DNA of 64,000 nt from Chryseobacterium defluvii (lineage in GTDB: Bacteria; Bacteroidota; Bacteroidia; Flavobacteriales; Weeksellaceae). Position 1 is the first letter of the stretch. Each line of letters opens with the position of its first letter. The stretch covers positions 682,001 through 746,000 of the forward strand of contig NZ_RBXB01000001.1 of NCBI RefSeq assembly GCF_003634775.1, in the 5' to 3' direction. The notes beneath the pieces are model-generated. The model was not told the origin of the DNA, ran no database searches, and was given only the letters and a program-made list of their open reading frames with translations. Position numbers and translations under genes: made by a program. This document shows, piece after piece, positions 9,229 to 19,200 of the stretch.

Positions 9229-9759
9229 TTATTTTCTCTGTGGCGGGTAATTCGCCATAATTTCTGCCACAATTTCAGGAATTTGTTTTTGCTTAGCCCG
9301 TGGTGAGTCTACAGAAATTCCACTTCCGATCCCCTGCCAAACCAATTTATTGGTTCTTGCGTCAATAAGATCAATGATCAAAGCACCTTCATTATAATTG
9401 CTGCTCCATGTTCTGCTCATTCCTACACCCCAACCGAAAGGACCACCCCATCCCCACATTCCGTAAGGAGAGTTATTGGTAATATCGGTAACTTTTTTAT
9501 GATTGGCTTTTACATTAATGATCAGATCCGGGTTTTCACCGGAGGTAAGACCTTTGCTTTGTACTTGTTTTGACAATTCATTCAAAACTCTGTCTTTATC
9601 AATATCATTCAACTTCAGATCATCAATTCTCAGTTTATAGGTCTTGTAAGAATTGAAGTTGGCCGTTTCGGCATAATCTGAACGTACCTGGAAAGGACTA
9701 CACGACGTTAAACCTAAAGCAGCCGAGGCTAACAAAATAAAAATATATTTTTTGCTCAT
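9229..9759 (-). CDS. DUF4136 lipoprotein
   Basis: 176 residues starting at MSKKYIFILLASAALGLTSC, a lipoprotein signal peptide with the lipid Cys at about residue 20. The frame stays open upstream to 9882, but a start there would overlap the DUF5522 gene and bury the signal peptide, so ATG 9759 is chosen. The body has the DUF4136 features: an N-terminal SDYAETANFNSYKTY segment, and ALIIDLIDARTNKLVWQG near the end. A Gly/Trp-rich loop (MWGWGGPFGWGVGM) is central. Function unknown; probably a periplasmic-face membrane-anchored protein. Confidence 0.85.
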   Translation of the reverse strand: MSKKYIFILLASAALGLTSCSPFQVRSDYAETANFNSYKTYKLRIDDLKLNDIDKDRVLNELSKQVQSKGLTSGENPDLIINVKANHKKVTDITNNSPYGMWGWGGPFGWGVGMSRTWSSNYNEGALIIDLIDARTNKLVWQGIGSGISVDSPRAKQKQIPEIVAEIMANYPPQRK

Positions 9760-9805
9760 TACACTTATATTTAAATTAGAGAATTCGCGAATCAGTGATT
9801 TCATT

Positions 9806-9991
<186 letters not shown>

Positions 9992-10013
9992 TTAAATCTT
10001 GATCAAAAAATTT

Positions 10014-10021
10014 TATATTTG
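10014..10021 (+). promoter_or_regulatory. -7 element before the HExxH protein gene
   Basis: TATATTTG matches TAnnTTTG and ends 5 nt before the ATG, so the transcript would have almost no leader. No -33 TTG is found at 17 bp. Confidence 0.35.
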
Positions 10022-10026
10022 TTATT

Positions 10027-10362
10027 ATGATAATTGTATGCCAAAAGCCATTAAAAAAACTTAAAATTAACGGCATCGCTCTTTTTCCCTTTATCTTCAT
10101 TAGGAAACCCGAAGATAAGGAAAATAAAATACTTATCAATCACGAGAAAATCCATTTAAGACAGCAACTGGAATTACTGGTTATCTTCTTTTATATTTTT
10201 TACGTGATCGAATATTATTACTGGTTTTTCAGATTAAAAGACAGCTTTATGGCCTACAGGTATATTTCGTTCGAGAGGGAGGCGTATGCAATGGAAAGAG
10301 ATTTACAATACCTTAAAAAGAGAAAATTCTGGAGTTTCCGGAAATACCTGGGCAACTCTTAA
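10027..10362 (+). CDS. Small membrane-associated protein with HExxH motif
   Basis: 111 residues, not recognised as a named family. It contains NHEKIHLRQQ, an HExxH zinc-peptidase motif (H39, E40, H43), then a long hydrophobic segment (about 50-67), and FEREAYAME at 82-90 with candidate third ligand Glu83 or Glu85. This order of HExxH, membrane segment and Glu resembles a stripped-down gluzincin of the M48/M56 kind. It might instead be a non-catalytic remnant. It converges with the gene at 10366, 3 bp away. Confidence 0.75.
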   Translation: MIIVCQKPLKKLKINGIALFPFIFIRKPEDKENKILINHEKIHLRQQLELLVIFFYIFYVIEYYYWFFRLKDSFMAYRYISFEREAYAMERDLQYLKKRKFWSFRKYLGNS

Positions 10363-10365
10363 TCT

Positions 10366-10977
10366 TTATTTCTGGTCTTCCCACTCCTTATCAAAATTTT
10401 TCTGTGTTTTATAAGGTGGAAAATACTTATCGTGGTTTCTTCTGATATCATAAAATATGGCTTTTTCAATCAGTATACTCAGATCAGGGATAATCCATTC
10501 GGGAGAGCCGTTTTTTTCCTGTCCGTTGGTGAAAACTTTCACTGCTTTTCCATCTTTCATTTCAACTTTCATTAATAAACAAGGTCCCATATATCCTGAG
10601 CAAGGATGACCTGTATAGACTTCTTCGGCAGTAGTTCCATCATTAAAAGCAATTTTCAGCTCTAGATAATTTCTAGGCTTTGTAGACTTTACCCCATATC
10701 GGGAATAGCTTTCAATAGTCCGGATGGTTTTTAAATAATTGATGGCGTTTTGTCTGCTCTCTGGAATATAGCCCGGATGCATTGGACTTTGAGTATGATT
10801 TTCAATTTCATTTTCAATCTGAGTGTTCAACATATTTATTATCTTATCATTCTGCTTGTTAGCAACATCAAATTCAGAACGGGGAATAAATAGGTCACCC
10901 AAAAATGCATATACTATAATTGCTGATAAAATAATAAAGAACCAGGGCGATAGAAAATAACTGGTCGTTTTCTTCAT
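10366..10977 (-). CDS. Hypothetical protein with N-terminal membrane anchor
   Basis: 203 residues, family not recognised. One hydrophobic segment at about 12-28 (FFIILSAIIVYAFLGDLF) anchors it, leaving a soluble domain outside. That domain has a GHPCSGYMGPC segment with two Cys that could form a disulfide, and beta-type sequence around it (LELKIAFNDGTTAEEV, LLMKVEMKDGKAVKVF). The C-terminus is charged. It stands alone, convergent with the HExxH protein. Confidence 0.75.
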   Translation of the reverse strand: MKKTTSYFLSPWFFIILSAIIVYAFLGDLFIPRSEFDVANKQNDKIINMLNTQIENEIENHTQSPMHPGYIPESRQNAINYLKTIRTIESYSRYGVKSTKPRNYLELKIAFNDGTTAEEVYTGHPCSGYMGPCLLMKVEMKDGKAVKVFTNGQEKNGSPEWIIPDLSILIEKAIFYDIRRNHDKYFPPYKTQKNFDKEWEDQK

Positions 10978-11038
10978 AATAATCTTTTAAGTTTTGTTTA
11001 ACTAATTTATTAAAATAAATTCAAGAAATTTGCAATCG

Positions 11039-11941
11039 ATGAAACTTCCGGAAATCCAAATCCCCATTGTTGAAATTCTCGTAGGGAAAAATGTGAGGCT
11101 CTTTATAAAAAGAGAAGACCTTATTCATCCTCAAATATCAGGGAACAAATACTGGAAACTTTTCTATACTACTAATAGATATGTAGATAAAAAACCTCAG
11201 AATTCCCGCCTTATTACTTTTGGAGGAGCTTATTCCAATCATATTGCAGCAGTTTCTGCGGCAGGGAAATTATTGGACATTCCAACAGTAGGAATCATAA
11301 GAGGGGATGAATTGAGAGATAAATGGCGGGAAAACCCGACTTTGATGTTTGCTTCAAGGAATGGAATGAATTTCAGATTTATTACCCGCGAAGAATACCG
11401 GCATAAAGAAAAACTAACGGAATTTCTGCAGGCTGAGTTTCCGGATGCCTTGATGGTGCCGGAAGGGGGAACCAATGAAGAAGCTGTAGAAGGGGTAAAA
11501 ATGATGCTGAATGACGAAACAAAAGATTTTGATTATCTTTGCACAGCAGTCGGAACCGGTGGTACCATTGCGGGAATTTCAAAATTTTGTGAAGAGAATC
11601 AGAAAGTTATAGGCTGTACAGTCGTGGCAGACTCTTCATTGGAAAACAAAATATTGGAGTTAACCTTCAGGAAAAATTTTAATCTAATAGATTCAGATTT
11701 TGGAGGTTATGGTAAAATAAAAGATGAAAACATCCGTTTTATCAATGATTTTAAAGTGAAATATGGGATTCCTCTGGAACCGGTTTATACTGGAAAAATG
11801 ATGCAGAAGGTTTTTGAACTGATGGATGAAGGGTATTTTCCTGAGAACAGCAAAATTTTGTGCTTTCATACCGGAGGTTTACAGGGGATTGAGGGAGCCA
11901 ATTTGCTTTTGAAAAAACAGAACAGAAATTTAATTATATAA
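11039..11941 (+). CDS. PLP-dependent enzyme of the ACC deaminase / D-cysteine desulfhydrase family
   Basis: 300 residues. LFIKREDLIHPQISGNKYWKL carries the PLP Lys in the SGNK(Y/W)RK context of this fold type II family (the block is split here at 20 residues for length: SGNKYWKL follows the RED motif). TFGGAYSNH and GTGGTIAGI are the substrate and PLP-phosphate loops. Members deaminate 1-aminocyclopropane-1-carboxylate or release sulfide from D-cysteine; which one applies cannot be told. ATG 11039 is preferred to an in-frame TTG three codons upstream. The next gene follows at 16 bp. Confidence 0.85.
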   Translation: MKLPEIQIPIVEILVGKNVRLFIKREDLIHPQISGNKYWKLFYTTNRYVDKKPQNSRLITFGGAYSNHIAAVSAAGKLLDIPTVGIIRGDELRDKWRENPTLMFASRNGMNFRFITREEYRHKEKLTEFLQAEFPDALMVPEGGTNEEAVEGVKMMLNDETKDFDYLCTAVGTGGTIAGISKFCEENQKVIGCTVVADSSLENKILELTFRKNFNLIDSDFGGYGKIKDENIRFINDFKVKYGIPLEPVYTGKMMQKVFELMDEGYFPENSKILCFHTGGLQGIEGANLLLKKQNRNLII

Positions 11942-11957
11942 AGTAAAATTGAAAAAC

Positions 11958-13010
11958 ATGAAAAGACTTTTCTTGCTTATAAGCCTTTTAGTTTTATCAA
12001 AATTCTCAGCTCAGAACTGGGCTACTGAAGATCAATATATCCAGAAATTTGCTCAATATGCCGTAGAAGAGATGGAAAAGTATAAAATTCCGGCTTCTAT
12101 TACTCTTGCTCAGGGACTTTTGGAAACCGGAGGAGGGCAGAGCAGACTGGCTCAGGAAGGGAAAAACCATTTCGGAATAAAGTGTAAAGAAGACTGGACG
12201 GGCAAAACGATGAGACATACTGATGATGCCCCTAACGAATGTTTCCGTGTATATGATGATCCGAGACAGTCTTATGAAGACCACTCTATATTTTTATCAA
12301 CCAGAAAATATTACGCGAATCTTTTTAACCTCGATATGAAAGATTACAAAGCGTGGGCACACGGACTTAAAAAAGCGGGATACGCAACCAATCCGCGCTA
12401 TGCTTCCATTCTGATTGGTAAAATTGAAAAATATAAGTTGTATGAATTCGACAATACCAATTCCAAAGAGGTATTGTACGCCGTTCTTAGGATGTACCCT
12501 AATTTAAAGGATGACAGAACTTTTATGGCCCAGCTGGAACCTGCAAAGGTGATTAAAAAAGACCCGGTAACCGTTAATGTTCCTTACAAGCAGACTTCTT
12601 ATGCGCAACAGCAAAAAAGAGTGGAGAAGATCAAAACAAAGGCGGAAATCCTTAATTCCATCCTGATTAAAAGTCACCCGAATGAAGGGTTGAAATATAT
12701 TATCATTCCTGAAGATACCAATGTTCAGTTCATTGCCAATAAATTCAAAATCAGTGAAAGTAAGCTGATGAAGTGGAACGAACTGGAAACTGATGTTTTA
12801 CACAAAAACGATATCGTTTTCCTTGAATCCAAAAATTCCGATGGAAATAAGCCTACTTACAAAGCAGAAGCAGGCGAGGATATGCATGATATTGCCCAAA
12901 AATTCGGAATTAAATTAAATAAATTATACGCTAAAAACAGAATGGATGAAGGTCAAAAACCATCTACCGGACAGTTGATTTATTTAATAGACAAAAAACC
13001 CAGAAATTAA
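11958..13010 (+). CDS. Exported glucosaminidase with LysM domains
   Basis: 350 residues with a signal peptide ending LSKFSAQ. The glucosaminidase (PF01832-type) domain spans about 25-155 and includes PASITLAQGLLETGGGQSRL, the catalytic Glu region, plus NHFGIKC and the YxSYxDHS-like QSYEDHSIFL. Two LysM-like segments follow (about 230-290 and 300-345: IIPEDTNVQFIANKFKIS and YKAEAGEDMHDIAQKFGI) for binding peptidoglycan. It would cleave glycan strands in the periplasm during growth or division. ATG 11958 is chosen over TTG 11949 because it begins the signal peptide (MKRLFLLISLLVL). Confidence 0.9.
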   Translation: MKRLFLLISLLVLSKFSAQNWATEDQYIQKFAQYAVEEMEKYKIPASITLAQGLLETGGGQSRLAQEGKNHFGIKCKEDWTGKTMRHTDDAPNECFRVYDDPRQSYEDHSIFLSTRKYYANLFNLDMKDYKAWAHGLKKAGYATNPRYASILIGKIEKYKLYEFDNTNSKEVLYAVLRMYPNLKDDRTFMAQLEPAKVIKKDPVTVNVPYKQTSYAQQQKRVEKIKTKAEILNSILIKSHPNEGLKYIIIPEDTNVQFIANKFKISESKLMKWNELETDVLHKNDIVFLESKNSDGNKPTYKAEAGEDMHDIAQKFGIKLNKLYAKNRMDEGQKPSTGQLIYLIDKKPRN

Positions 13011-13091
13011 TAGTTGTTAGTTGCTAGTTATCAGTTGACGGTGAATGCTGTTGATTAAAAAACTATCAATTATCAACCCTCAACTATCAAC
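13011..13091. repeat. Inverted arrays of a TAGTTGN heptamer
   Basis: Left array 13011-13038: TAGTTGT, TAGTTGC, TAGTTAT, CAGTTGA. Right array 13062-13089: ACTATCA, ATTATCA, ACCCTCA, ACTATCA, the reverse complement type. Four 7-bp units face four across a 23-bp spacer and end just before hemL, so the hemL transcript or its leader may fold here. Confidence 0.75.
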
Positions 13092-13095
13092 CAAA

Positions 13096-14379
13096 ATGAG
13101 ATACCAAAGAAGTTCGGCTTTATTTGAAGAGGCTTACAAGTACATTCCGGGAGGAGTAAATTCACCCGTTCGTGCATTCAAATCAGTGGGAGGAGTGCCT
13201 GTTTTTATGAAATCTGCAAAAGGGGCTTACCTTACTGATGCGGATGACAATACATACATAGATTATATTAATTCATGGGGACCTGCTATTTTAGGTCACA
13301 CCCATCCGGAAGTGTTGGAAGAGTTGAAGATCCAGGCAGAAAAAGGCTTCTCTTTCGGAGCACCGACGGAACTGGAAACAGAAATCGCTAAATTCATTAC
13401 GGAAAATGTCCCGAATATCGATCAGATCAGAATGGTTTCTTCGGGAACTGAAGCTTGTATGAGCGCGATCAGACTGGCAAGAGGATATACGGGAAGAGAT
13501 AAGATCATCAAGTTTGAAGGATGTTATCATGGTCATTCAGATTCTTTCTTAATAAAGGCAGGAAGTGGTGCTGCAACTTTCGGAAACCCGAATTCTCCGG
13601 GAGTTACTCAGGGAACTGCAAAAGATACTCTTTTGGCCCGTTATAACGATTTTGAGCAGGTGGAAGATCTATTTCGTCATAATCAGGGAGAAATTGCTGC
13701 GGTCATTATCGAACCTGTAGCCGGGAATATGGGATGCGTTCTTCCCGAGAATAATTTCTTGCAAAACCTAAGAAAAATCTGTGACGAGAATGGAACCTTA
13801 TTGATTTTTGATGAGGTAATGACCGGCTTCAGACTGGCGTTTGGAGGTGCTCAGGAACTTTACAATGTAAAAGCAGATTTGGTAACGTATGGAAAAGTAA
13901 TCGGCGGAGGTTTGCCGGTGGGAGCTTTTGCCGGAAGAAATGAAATTATGGATCATCTGGCCCCGAAAGGGGGAGTTTACCAAGCCGGAACATTAAGTGG
14001 GAATCCATTGGCGATGAGAGCAGGATTGAAAACACTGCAGATCATCAAAAATGACGGAGATTTCTTCAACAGACTGAATAAAACAACGGAGACACTTGAT
14101 TTTGAAATCGGGAAGATCTTAAACGAGAAAGGAATTGCCCATAAAATCAACAGGAAAGGCTCTATGATGTCTGTATTCTTCCATATCAACAGGGTTTCTA
14201 ATTTTGATGAAGCTCAGGAAGCGAATCATTCATTATTCAATAACTTTTTCCACCAAATGTTGAACAATGGTGTTTATCTTCCGCCAAGCGGCTATGAAAC
14301 TTATTTCATCAGTGATGCCATTAAGGATAGGGAAATTGATATGACGTTGGAGGCTGTAAGAAAATTTGAATATTCTTAA
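13096..14379 (+). CDS. hemL: Glutamate-1-semialdehyde 2,1-aminomutase
   Basis: 427 residues. It converts glutamate-1-semialdehyde to 5-aminolevulinate in the C5 route to heme. Diagnostic blocks: [13 protein letters not shown] at the N-terminus, [36 protein letters not shown], and the PLP Lys in [14 protein letters not shown] (K267). The frame opens 17 codons earlier, but those codons lie in the heptamer repeat array, so ATG 13096 ([13 protein letters not shown]) is taken as the start. Confidence 0.95.
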   Translation: MRYQRSSALFEEAYKYIPGGVNSPVRAFKSVGGVPVFMKSAKGAYLTDADDNTYIDYINSWGPAILGHTHPEVLEELKIQAEKGFSFGAPTELETEIAKFITENVPNIDQIRMVSSGTEACMSAIRLARGYTGRDKIIKFEGCYHGHSDSFLIKAGSGAATFGNPNSPGVTQGTAKDTLLARYNDFEQVEDLFRHNQGEIAAVIIEPVAGNMGCVLPENNFLQNLRKICDENGTLLIFDEVMTGFRLAFGGAQELYNVKADLVTYGKVIGGGLPVGAFAGRNEIMDHLAPKGGVYQAGTLSGNPLAMRAGLKTLQIIKNDGDFFNRLNKTTETLDFEIGKILNEKGIAHKINRKGSMMSVFFHINRVSNFDEAQEANHSLFNNFFHQMLNNGVYLPPSGYETYFISDAIKDREIDMTLEAVRKFEYS

Positions 14380-14399
14380 TAGAAAAAAATACAATAAAT

Positions 14400-14432
14400 A
14401 AAAGGATGAGGTTTTTACTTCGTCCTTTTTTG
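14400..14432 (+). terminator. Terminator of hemL
   Basis: AAAAGGATGAGG pairs with TTCGTCCTTTT (with G-U pairs) and is followed by T residues, 20 bp after the stop codon. Confidence 0.75.
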
Positions 14433-14556
14433 TTTCGATAGTGTATGATTTTAGATATCTGATTTATCTTAGAATAAAACCTTAATAAGTCATGGATGTA
14501 TATAAAGATATGGCAATAAGAAAAATACAGAAGTGTGATAAAACTTATATTAATTC

Positions 14557-14594
14557 TTGTTAACGTGAATTTAACAATTATTAAAATTTGTTAA
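14557..14594. promoter_or_regulatory. TTGTTAA/TTAACAA array upstream of the RHS island
   Basis: TTGTTAA at 14557-14563, TTAACAA at 14571-14577 and TTGTTAA at 14588-14594 alternate in orientation. Within them TTAACG (14560) and TTAACA (14571) are direct repeats 11 bp apart, like the pairs at 27685-27732. No clear TAnnTTTG element was found before the gene at 14650. Confidence 0.4.
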
Positions 14595-14649
14595 ATTAGC
14601 TAACTATTGATAATAAAAATTAGTACTAACCCTTAAATACACAAGATAG

Positions 14650-16218
14650 ATGAAAAAAATCTACATGAGTACACTTTTCTTATGCACTACCGCTATATTA
14701 TATTCTCAAAACGTATTGTGGCAGAAAGACATCAAATCCAATACCCAGGATTTCCTTTCCCAGGTAACCACCACGATTGACGGACAGTATTTGATCACAG
14801 GAAGCTCCATTCAAAGCTCTAAGTCTCAGGCTTCAGGCAGTAAGCAAAATAACGGCTACGATTTCCATTTAGTCAAGCTCAACCAGCAAGGCGAAGAAGT
14901 CTGGGAAAAATACTTCTCAGGACAGAACCATGATTTCCTGTCTGCCACAGTGAACACTCAGGAAGGAGGCTTTCTTCTCTCTGGAACATCTTATAGTGGG
15001 AAATCTTTGGATAAGAAAGAAGATTCCAAGGGAGGCTCAGATTTGTGGCTGATCAAAATCAATGAATTCGGGGAAGAGCAGTGGCAGAAAACACTCGGGA
15101 CTGCTTCCGATGAAGAAGCCAGAGCTGTGATTCAAACCACAGACTTAGGCTATTTTGTAGCAGGAAATGTACAGAACTCGGCTAAAGGCTATGGTTCTAA
15201 AGATATCTGGATCATAAGACTCGATAAAACAGGAAAACAGACTTCGGAACTGATCTTAGGAGGAAAAGGACTCGATGAAGTAGAGAAAATGATTCCGACC
15301 AAAGATGGAGGAGCTTTATTAGGCATGTATTCCAGAAGTAATATCGGAGGATCAAAAAAGACTGAGAACTACGGTGAAGGTGATTACTGGATTATTAAGC
15401 TAAATAAAGACGGAAAGGTAGAATGGGAAAAGAACTATGGTGGAAAAGCAGATGATCATTTGAGAACCCTTGCTTTAACTTCTACAGGATATTTGATTGG
15501 TGGAGAATCAAGATCAGAGAGATCAGGAAACAAAATCTCTGGAATAGAAGAAGGAACCGATTTATGGTTAATTGCCTTAAATGAAAGAGGAGAAGAATTA
15601 TGGCAGAAATCCTACAACTTTAAGAACAGGGATGTCTTGATGGGAATGAGTGTGATCAGTGGGATAATGGAAGCAGGAAGCGGGAAGTCTAATGAAAATG
15701 CAACCAAAGGAATATTATTAGGAGGCTATACCCAAGCAGAAGGAAGAATAGAAAGTGATGATGAGACGTTCTGGATGCTGTATCTGGACCAGGAAGGAAA
15801 GGAACAATGGAGAAAGCATGTGAAAGGAGAATCCAGAAAGAAAGAAGAAAGACTTTCGGATATTAAGCTTAACAGGGATGGTTCAATCATTTTAGCAGGA
15901 ACCAGTGCAGAGGAATTAGGAAAGGAGAACTGGAAGATTGTGAAACTGGGAGACGGACAGATTGATCAGCTGATCGAAAAGCAGGACATCAGAGTCTATC
16001 CGAATCCTGTATCAGATTATACCTATGTAGAGATCGGCTATGAGTTTAAGGAAGCGGATATTTTACTGTATGATATGAGCGGTAAGCTGTTGCAGCAAAC
16101 CAAGACCAAGAATAAGGTAACGAAGATCAATACTCAGCCTCTGGTTCAAGGAGCTTACCTTGTGACCATTAAAACAGATACTAATAAAACAGCGAATGCT
16201 AAGATTATTAAGAAATAA
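14650..16218 (+). CDS. T9SS-sorted repeat protein of the RHS island
   Basis: 522 residues with a signal peptide (FLCTTAILYSQ). Repeated units of about 50-60 residues each end in a WxK motif (VWEKYFSG, QWQKTLG, EWEKNYGG, LWQKSYN, QWRKHVKG) and contain DLWLIKIN / DIWIIRLD / DYWIIKLN, so a propeller-like beta fold is likely. The C-terminus (VYPNPVSDY to NAKIIKK) is a type A T9SS sorting domain. It is 6 bp from the first giant RHS protein, implying a joint role such as surface display or export of the RHS proteins; that role is inference. Confidence 0.8.
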   Translation: MKKIYMSTLFLCTTAILYSQNVLWQKDIKSNTQDFLSQVTTTIDGQYLITGSSIQSSKSQASGSKQNNGYDFHLVKLNQQGEEVWEKYFSGQNHDFLSATVNTQEGGFLLSGTSYSGKSLDKKEDSKGGSDLWLIKINEFGEEQWQKTLGTASDEEARAVIQTTDLGYFVAGNVQNSAKGYGSKDIWIIRLDKTGKQTSELILGGKGLDEVEKMIPTKDGGALLGMYSRSNIGGSKKTENYGEGDYWIIKLNKDGKVEWEKNYGGKADDHLRTLALTSTGYLIGGESRSERSGNKISGIEEGTDLWLIALNERGEELWQKSYNFKNRDVLMGMSVISGIMEAGSGKSNENATKGILLGGYTQAEGRIESDDETFWMLYLDQEGKEQWRKHVKGESRKKEERLSDIKLNRDGSIILAGTSAEELGKENWKIVKLGDGQIDQLIEKQDIRVYPNPVSDYTYVEIGYEFKEADILLYDMSGKLLQQTKTKNKVTKINTQPLVQGAYLVTIKTDTNKTANAKIIKK

Positions 16219-16224
16219 ATTAAA

Positions 16225-19200
16225 ATGAGAAAAATATTAAAAACAATAACTGCAGGAATTTTTATAGCAATACATTGTAATACTCTTGCTCAAGTAGGAG
16301 GTATTGATGGCATTGCTAAAGGAGAAGTTAAAGATGTAAATTTTAATAAAGATTTTGCGGTTGATCTGTATACAGGTACAGTCAATATTAATATTCCCTT
16401 AGAAAAAATACAGCAAGGTAGTCTTCCTCTAGATTTAGGATTGAGCTATGACGCAACAGGAGTACTGGTCAATAATATTTCTGGAATAGTAGGACAAAAT
16501 TGGCATTTAAACGCAGGGGGATCAATAACCCGCAAAATAAAGGGAATGTGTTTTGACGAATTAAATTATGATAAAGGTGGACAACCAGGTTTAAGTAGTG
16601 CTATGACATATCAAACCGGTTTTTTTGAGGCGCGAATTTTATTGAATCGTAACGACTGGAAAGATTTGGCTCATATGCAGCGTATTTTAACAAGAGCAAT
16701 TGCTATTGCACCTATTGGACCATTTTACGGAGGACCTCCCTATTATGAAATTGATTTTGGTGACGGGTTACCCGATTTTGATAAAGTTTTTAAAATTGAT
16801 ACGGAACCGGATATTTTTTATTTCAACTTTTTTGATAAGAGTGGCTATTTCTTTATGGGGGAAGATGGAAACTGGAAGGTTTCATCAAAAGATAATTTGA
16901 AAGTGTTGTATAATGAAGAAACCGATTTAGTAAACCCTCTTTCAGGGATAAAATTTAAAAGTCCTGCAGTTGAAATTTCCGAATCGTATAAAAGAAAATC
17001 TATTGGAAGATTAACGTTAGTTGATGATAAAGGAGTTAAGTATATTTTTGGGGATAATGACTTAAAAAGCATGGAAGTAGTTATGGGGGAATATTACACT
17101 ACTGAATTCTTTTACCCATTTGTTGCGAAATGGAATCTAAAAAAAGTAATAGATCCCAATGGTAAGATACTTTATGATTTTACCTATAAAACAGGGCAGC
17201 ATTTTTTGTCAAATTTGTTTGTTGAAGCCCGCCATGAAGTTTCTTCAAATGAAGATAACGGAACTTATACTTATTCTGCAAATCCTCAAACTTGGTCAAA
17301 TTTTTATAAACTCTATAGGGAGAGTGGAGATTTGTACAAGCCTTCATACTTAAGTCGGATAGTAGCGTTTGATGGTACTTCAGTAGATTTTGCTTACGTT
17401 GAGAAAGCAAATATCCAGTATACAAGATCGGGCAATGTTTTTTTTGAACAAAAACCATATCCTGATTCTCCTTATTATCCTTTATTTAATCGTAAATGGC
17501 TACACGAAAAATTAAATACAATCTATTCTGACGAGATACCCGCTACCGACGGGACAGATCAAAAAAGTATCAGATATGTTTTAAGTGAAGTCAAAGTTAA
17601 TTTCAATAATAAATTGATTAATAAATTTAATTTTCAATATGCTAATGCAGACCCAAGAGTATTTTTATATCAAATTATTAAAAATGATGATGAAAAACAT
17701 CAGTTTTTTTATCATTACCCTAACGATTTACCGGGATATTTTTCGGAAAAAAAAGATATGTGGGGGTATTATAATGGATATTCAACTTCTCTTTCTCACT
17801 CCAATAATTACAATTTTTGGCAAAATTTTGAAAATAATAAGTATTCAACAAGAGGCACAGTAACCTCTAAAATGTTGAATGGCTCTCTTCAGCAGATCGT
17901 ATGGCCAACAGGAGGGAGTACAAATTTTGTATTTGAGCCTCACTCTTTTAGACACAGGGTAATCAACCAAAAATCATTGAATAATAGTGTAATTACAGAA
18001 ACCTTCCCAAATGGTGGTGGTGGATTGAGAATTAAGAAAATCATCAGTGAAGGGAAGGAAAGAGAATTTTTCTATAATAATTCTTTTGATGAAATGGACA
18101 ATAATATATCATCTGGGATATTATTGTATGAGCCTATATTTTTTCTACGTCATCCCGTTTATGAGTTAAATTTTGGTGATGTAACAGGTACTATGATTCC
18201 ATCAGGTGGAACATCTTCTGCTGATGGAATAAACCCAAAATCAGATTTTTTTAAATCCAATGTTGCATACAGTACTGTATTTGAAAAAACTAATGATGGA
18301 TATATAAAATATACTTTTAATGATTTTTTCGATTCTCCGGATTACTATATGGAAGAGAGAATGAGACCCTTCAATAAACTTTCTAAAAAAATTGACATGA
18401 GTTTTGATAGAGGACAATTAAAAACTAAAACTTATTTTGATGCCAACCAAAATATGATTTTGTTTAAAAGCTATGCATATAAAAAACTATTTGGAGGATT
18501 AAGCTCGAAAGGAATAGATTACAATTATTTTACAAGTAATTATTCTGAGCATCCACAGGATGATGTTTTCGGGGGAGGTCTTTTTCCGATTTCACAACCA
18601 GATTGTTTAGGGTGTAATTCCAAAATGGATCCTTACTTAATCTATTACTCAGATAAAGTGTTAGAAACTGAACTTACCACTGAATATTTTAAGGACGGCA
18701 GAAAAATAGAGTCTTTAAAAAGATATTATTATAAAAGTCCTTTGGATGCCAGCTACAGCCTGATTGACAAAATAGAGGAATATCCTAGCAAATATGACTT
18801 ATCAAAATTCAAAACAATTAGATTTGATTATGCGATTGATACGGATACATCAGAACCAATTATTCAGAGTATGATAGAAAAAAACATGGTAGGTATTCCT
18901 TTAGCGGTGACACAATATAATGAGCAGAATGAACCTATTTCTAGAACAGAAACTATTTATGCTAAAAATTCAATAACTAATAATTTAGTACTTCCTGTTT
19001 CAACTAGAACTTCAAAGACGGGAACGTATGGTTATGGAAATGATGCAGCAGTACATAGACAAGTAACCTATGATTTATATGATGCTCATGGACGTATTTT
19101 ACAGTATACAGATGGATCAGGAATTCCTACAACTATCATTTGGGGGTACAACAGATCACAGCCTATTGCAAAAATAACAGGAGCTACCTATAATCAGGTT

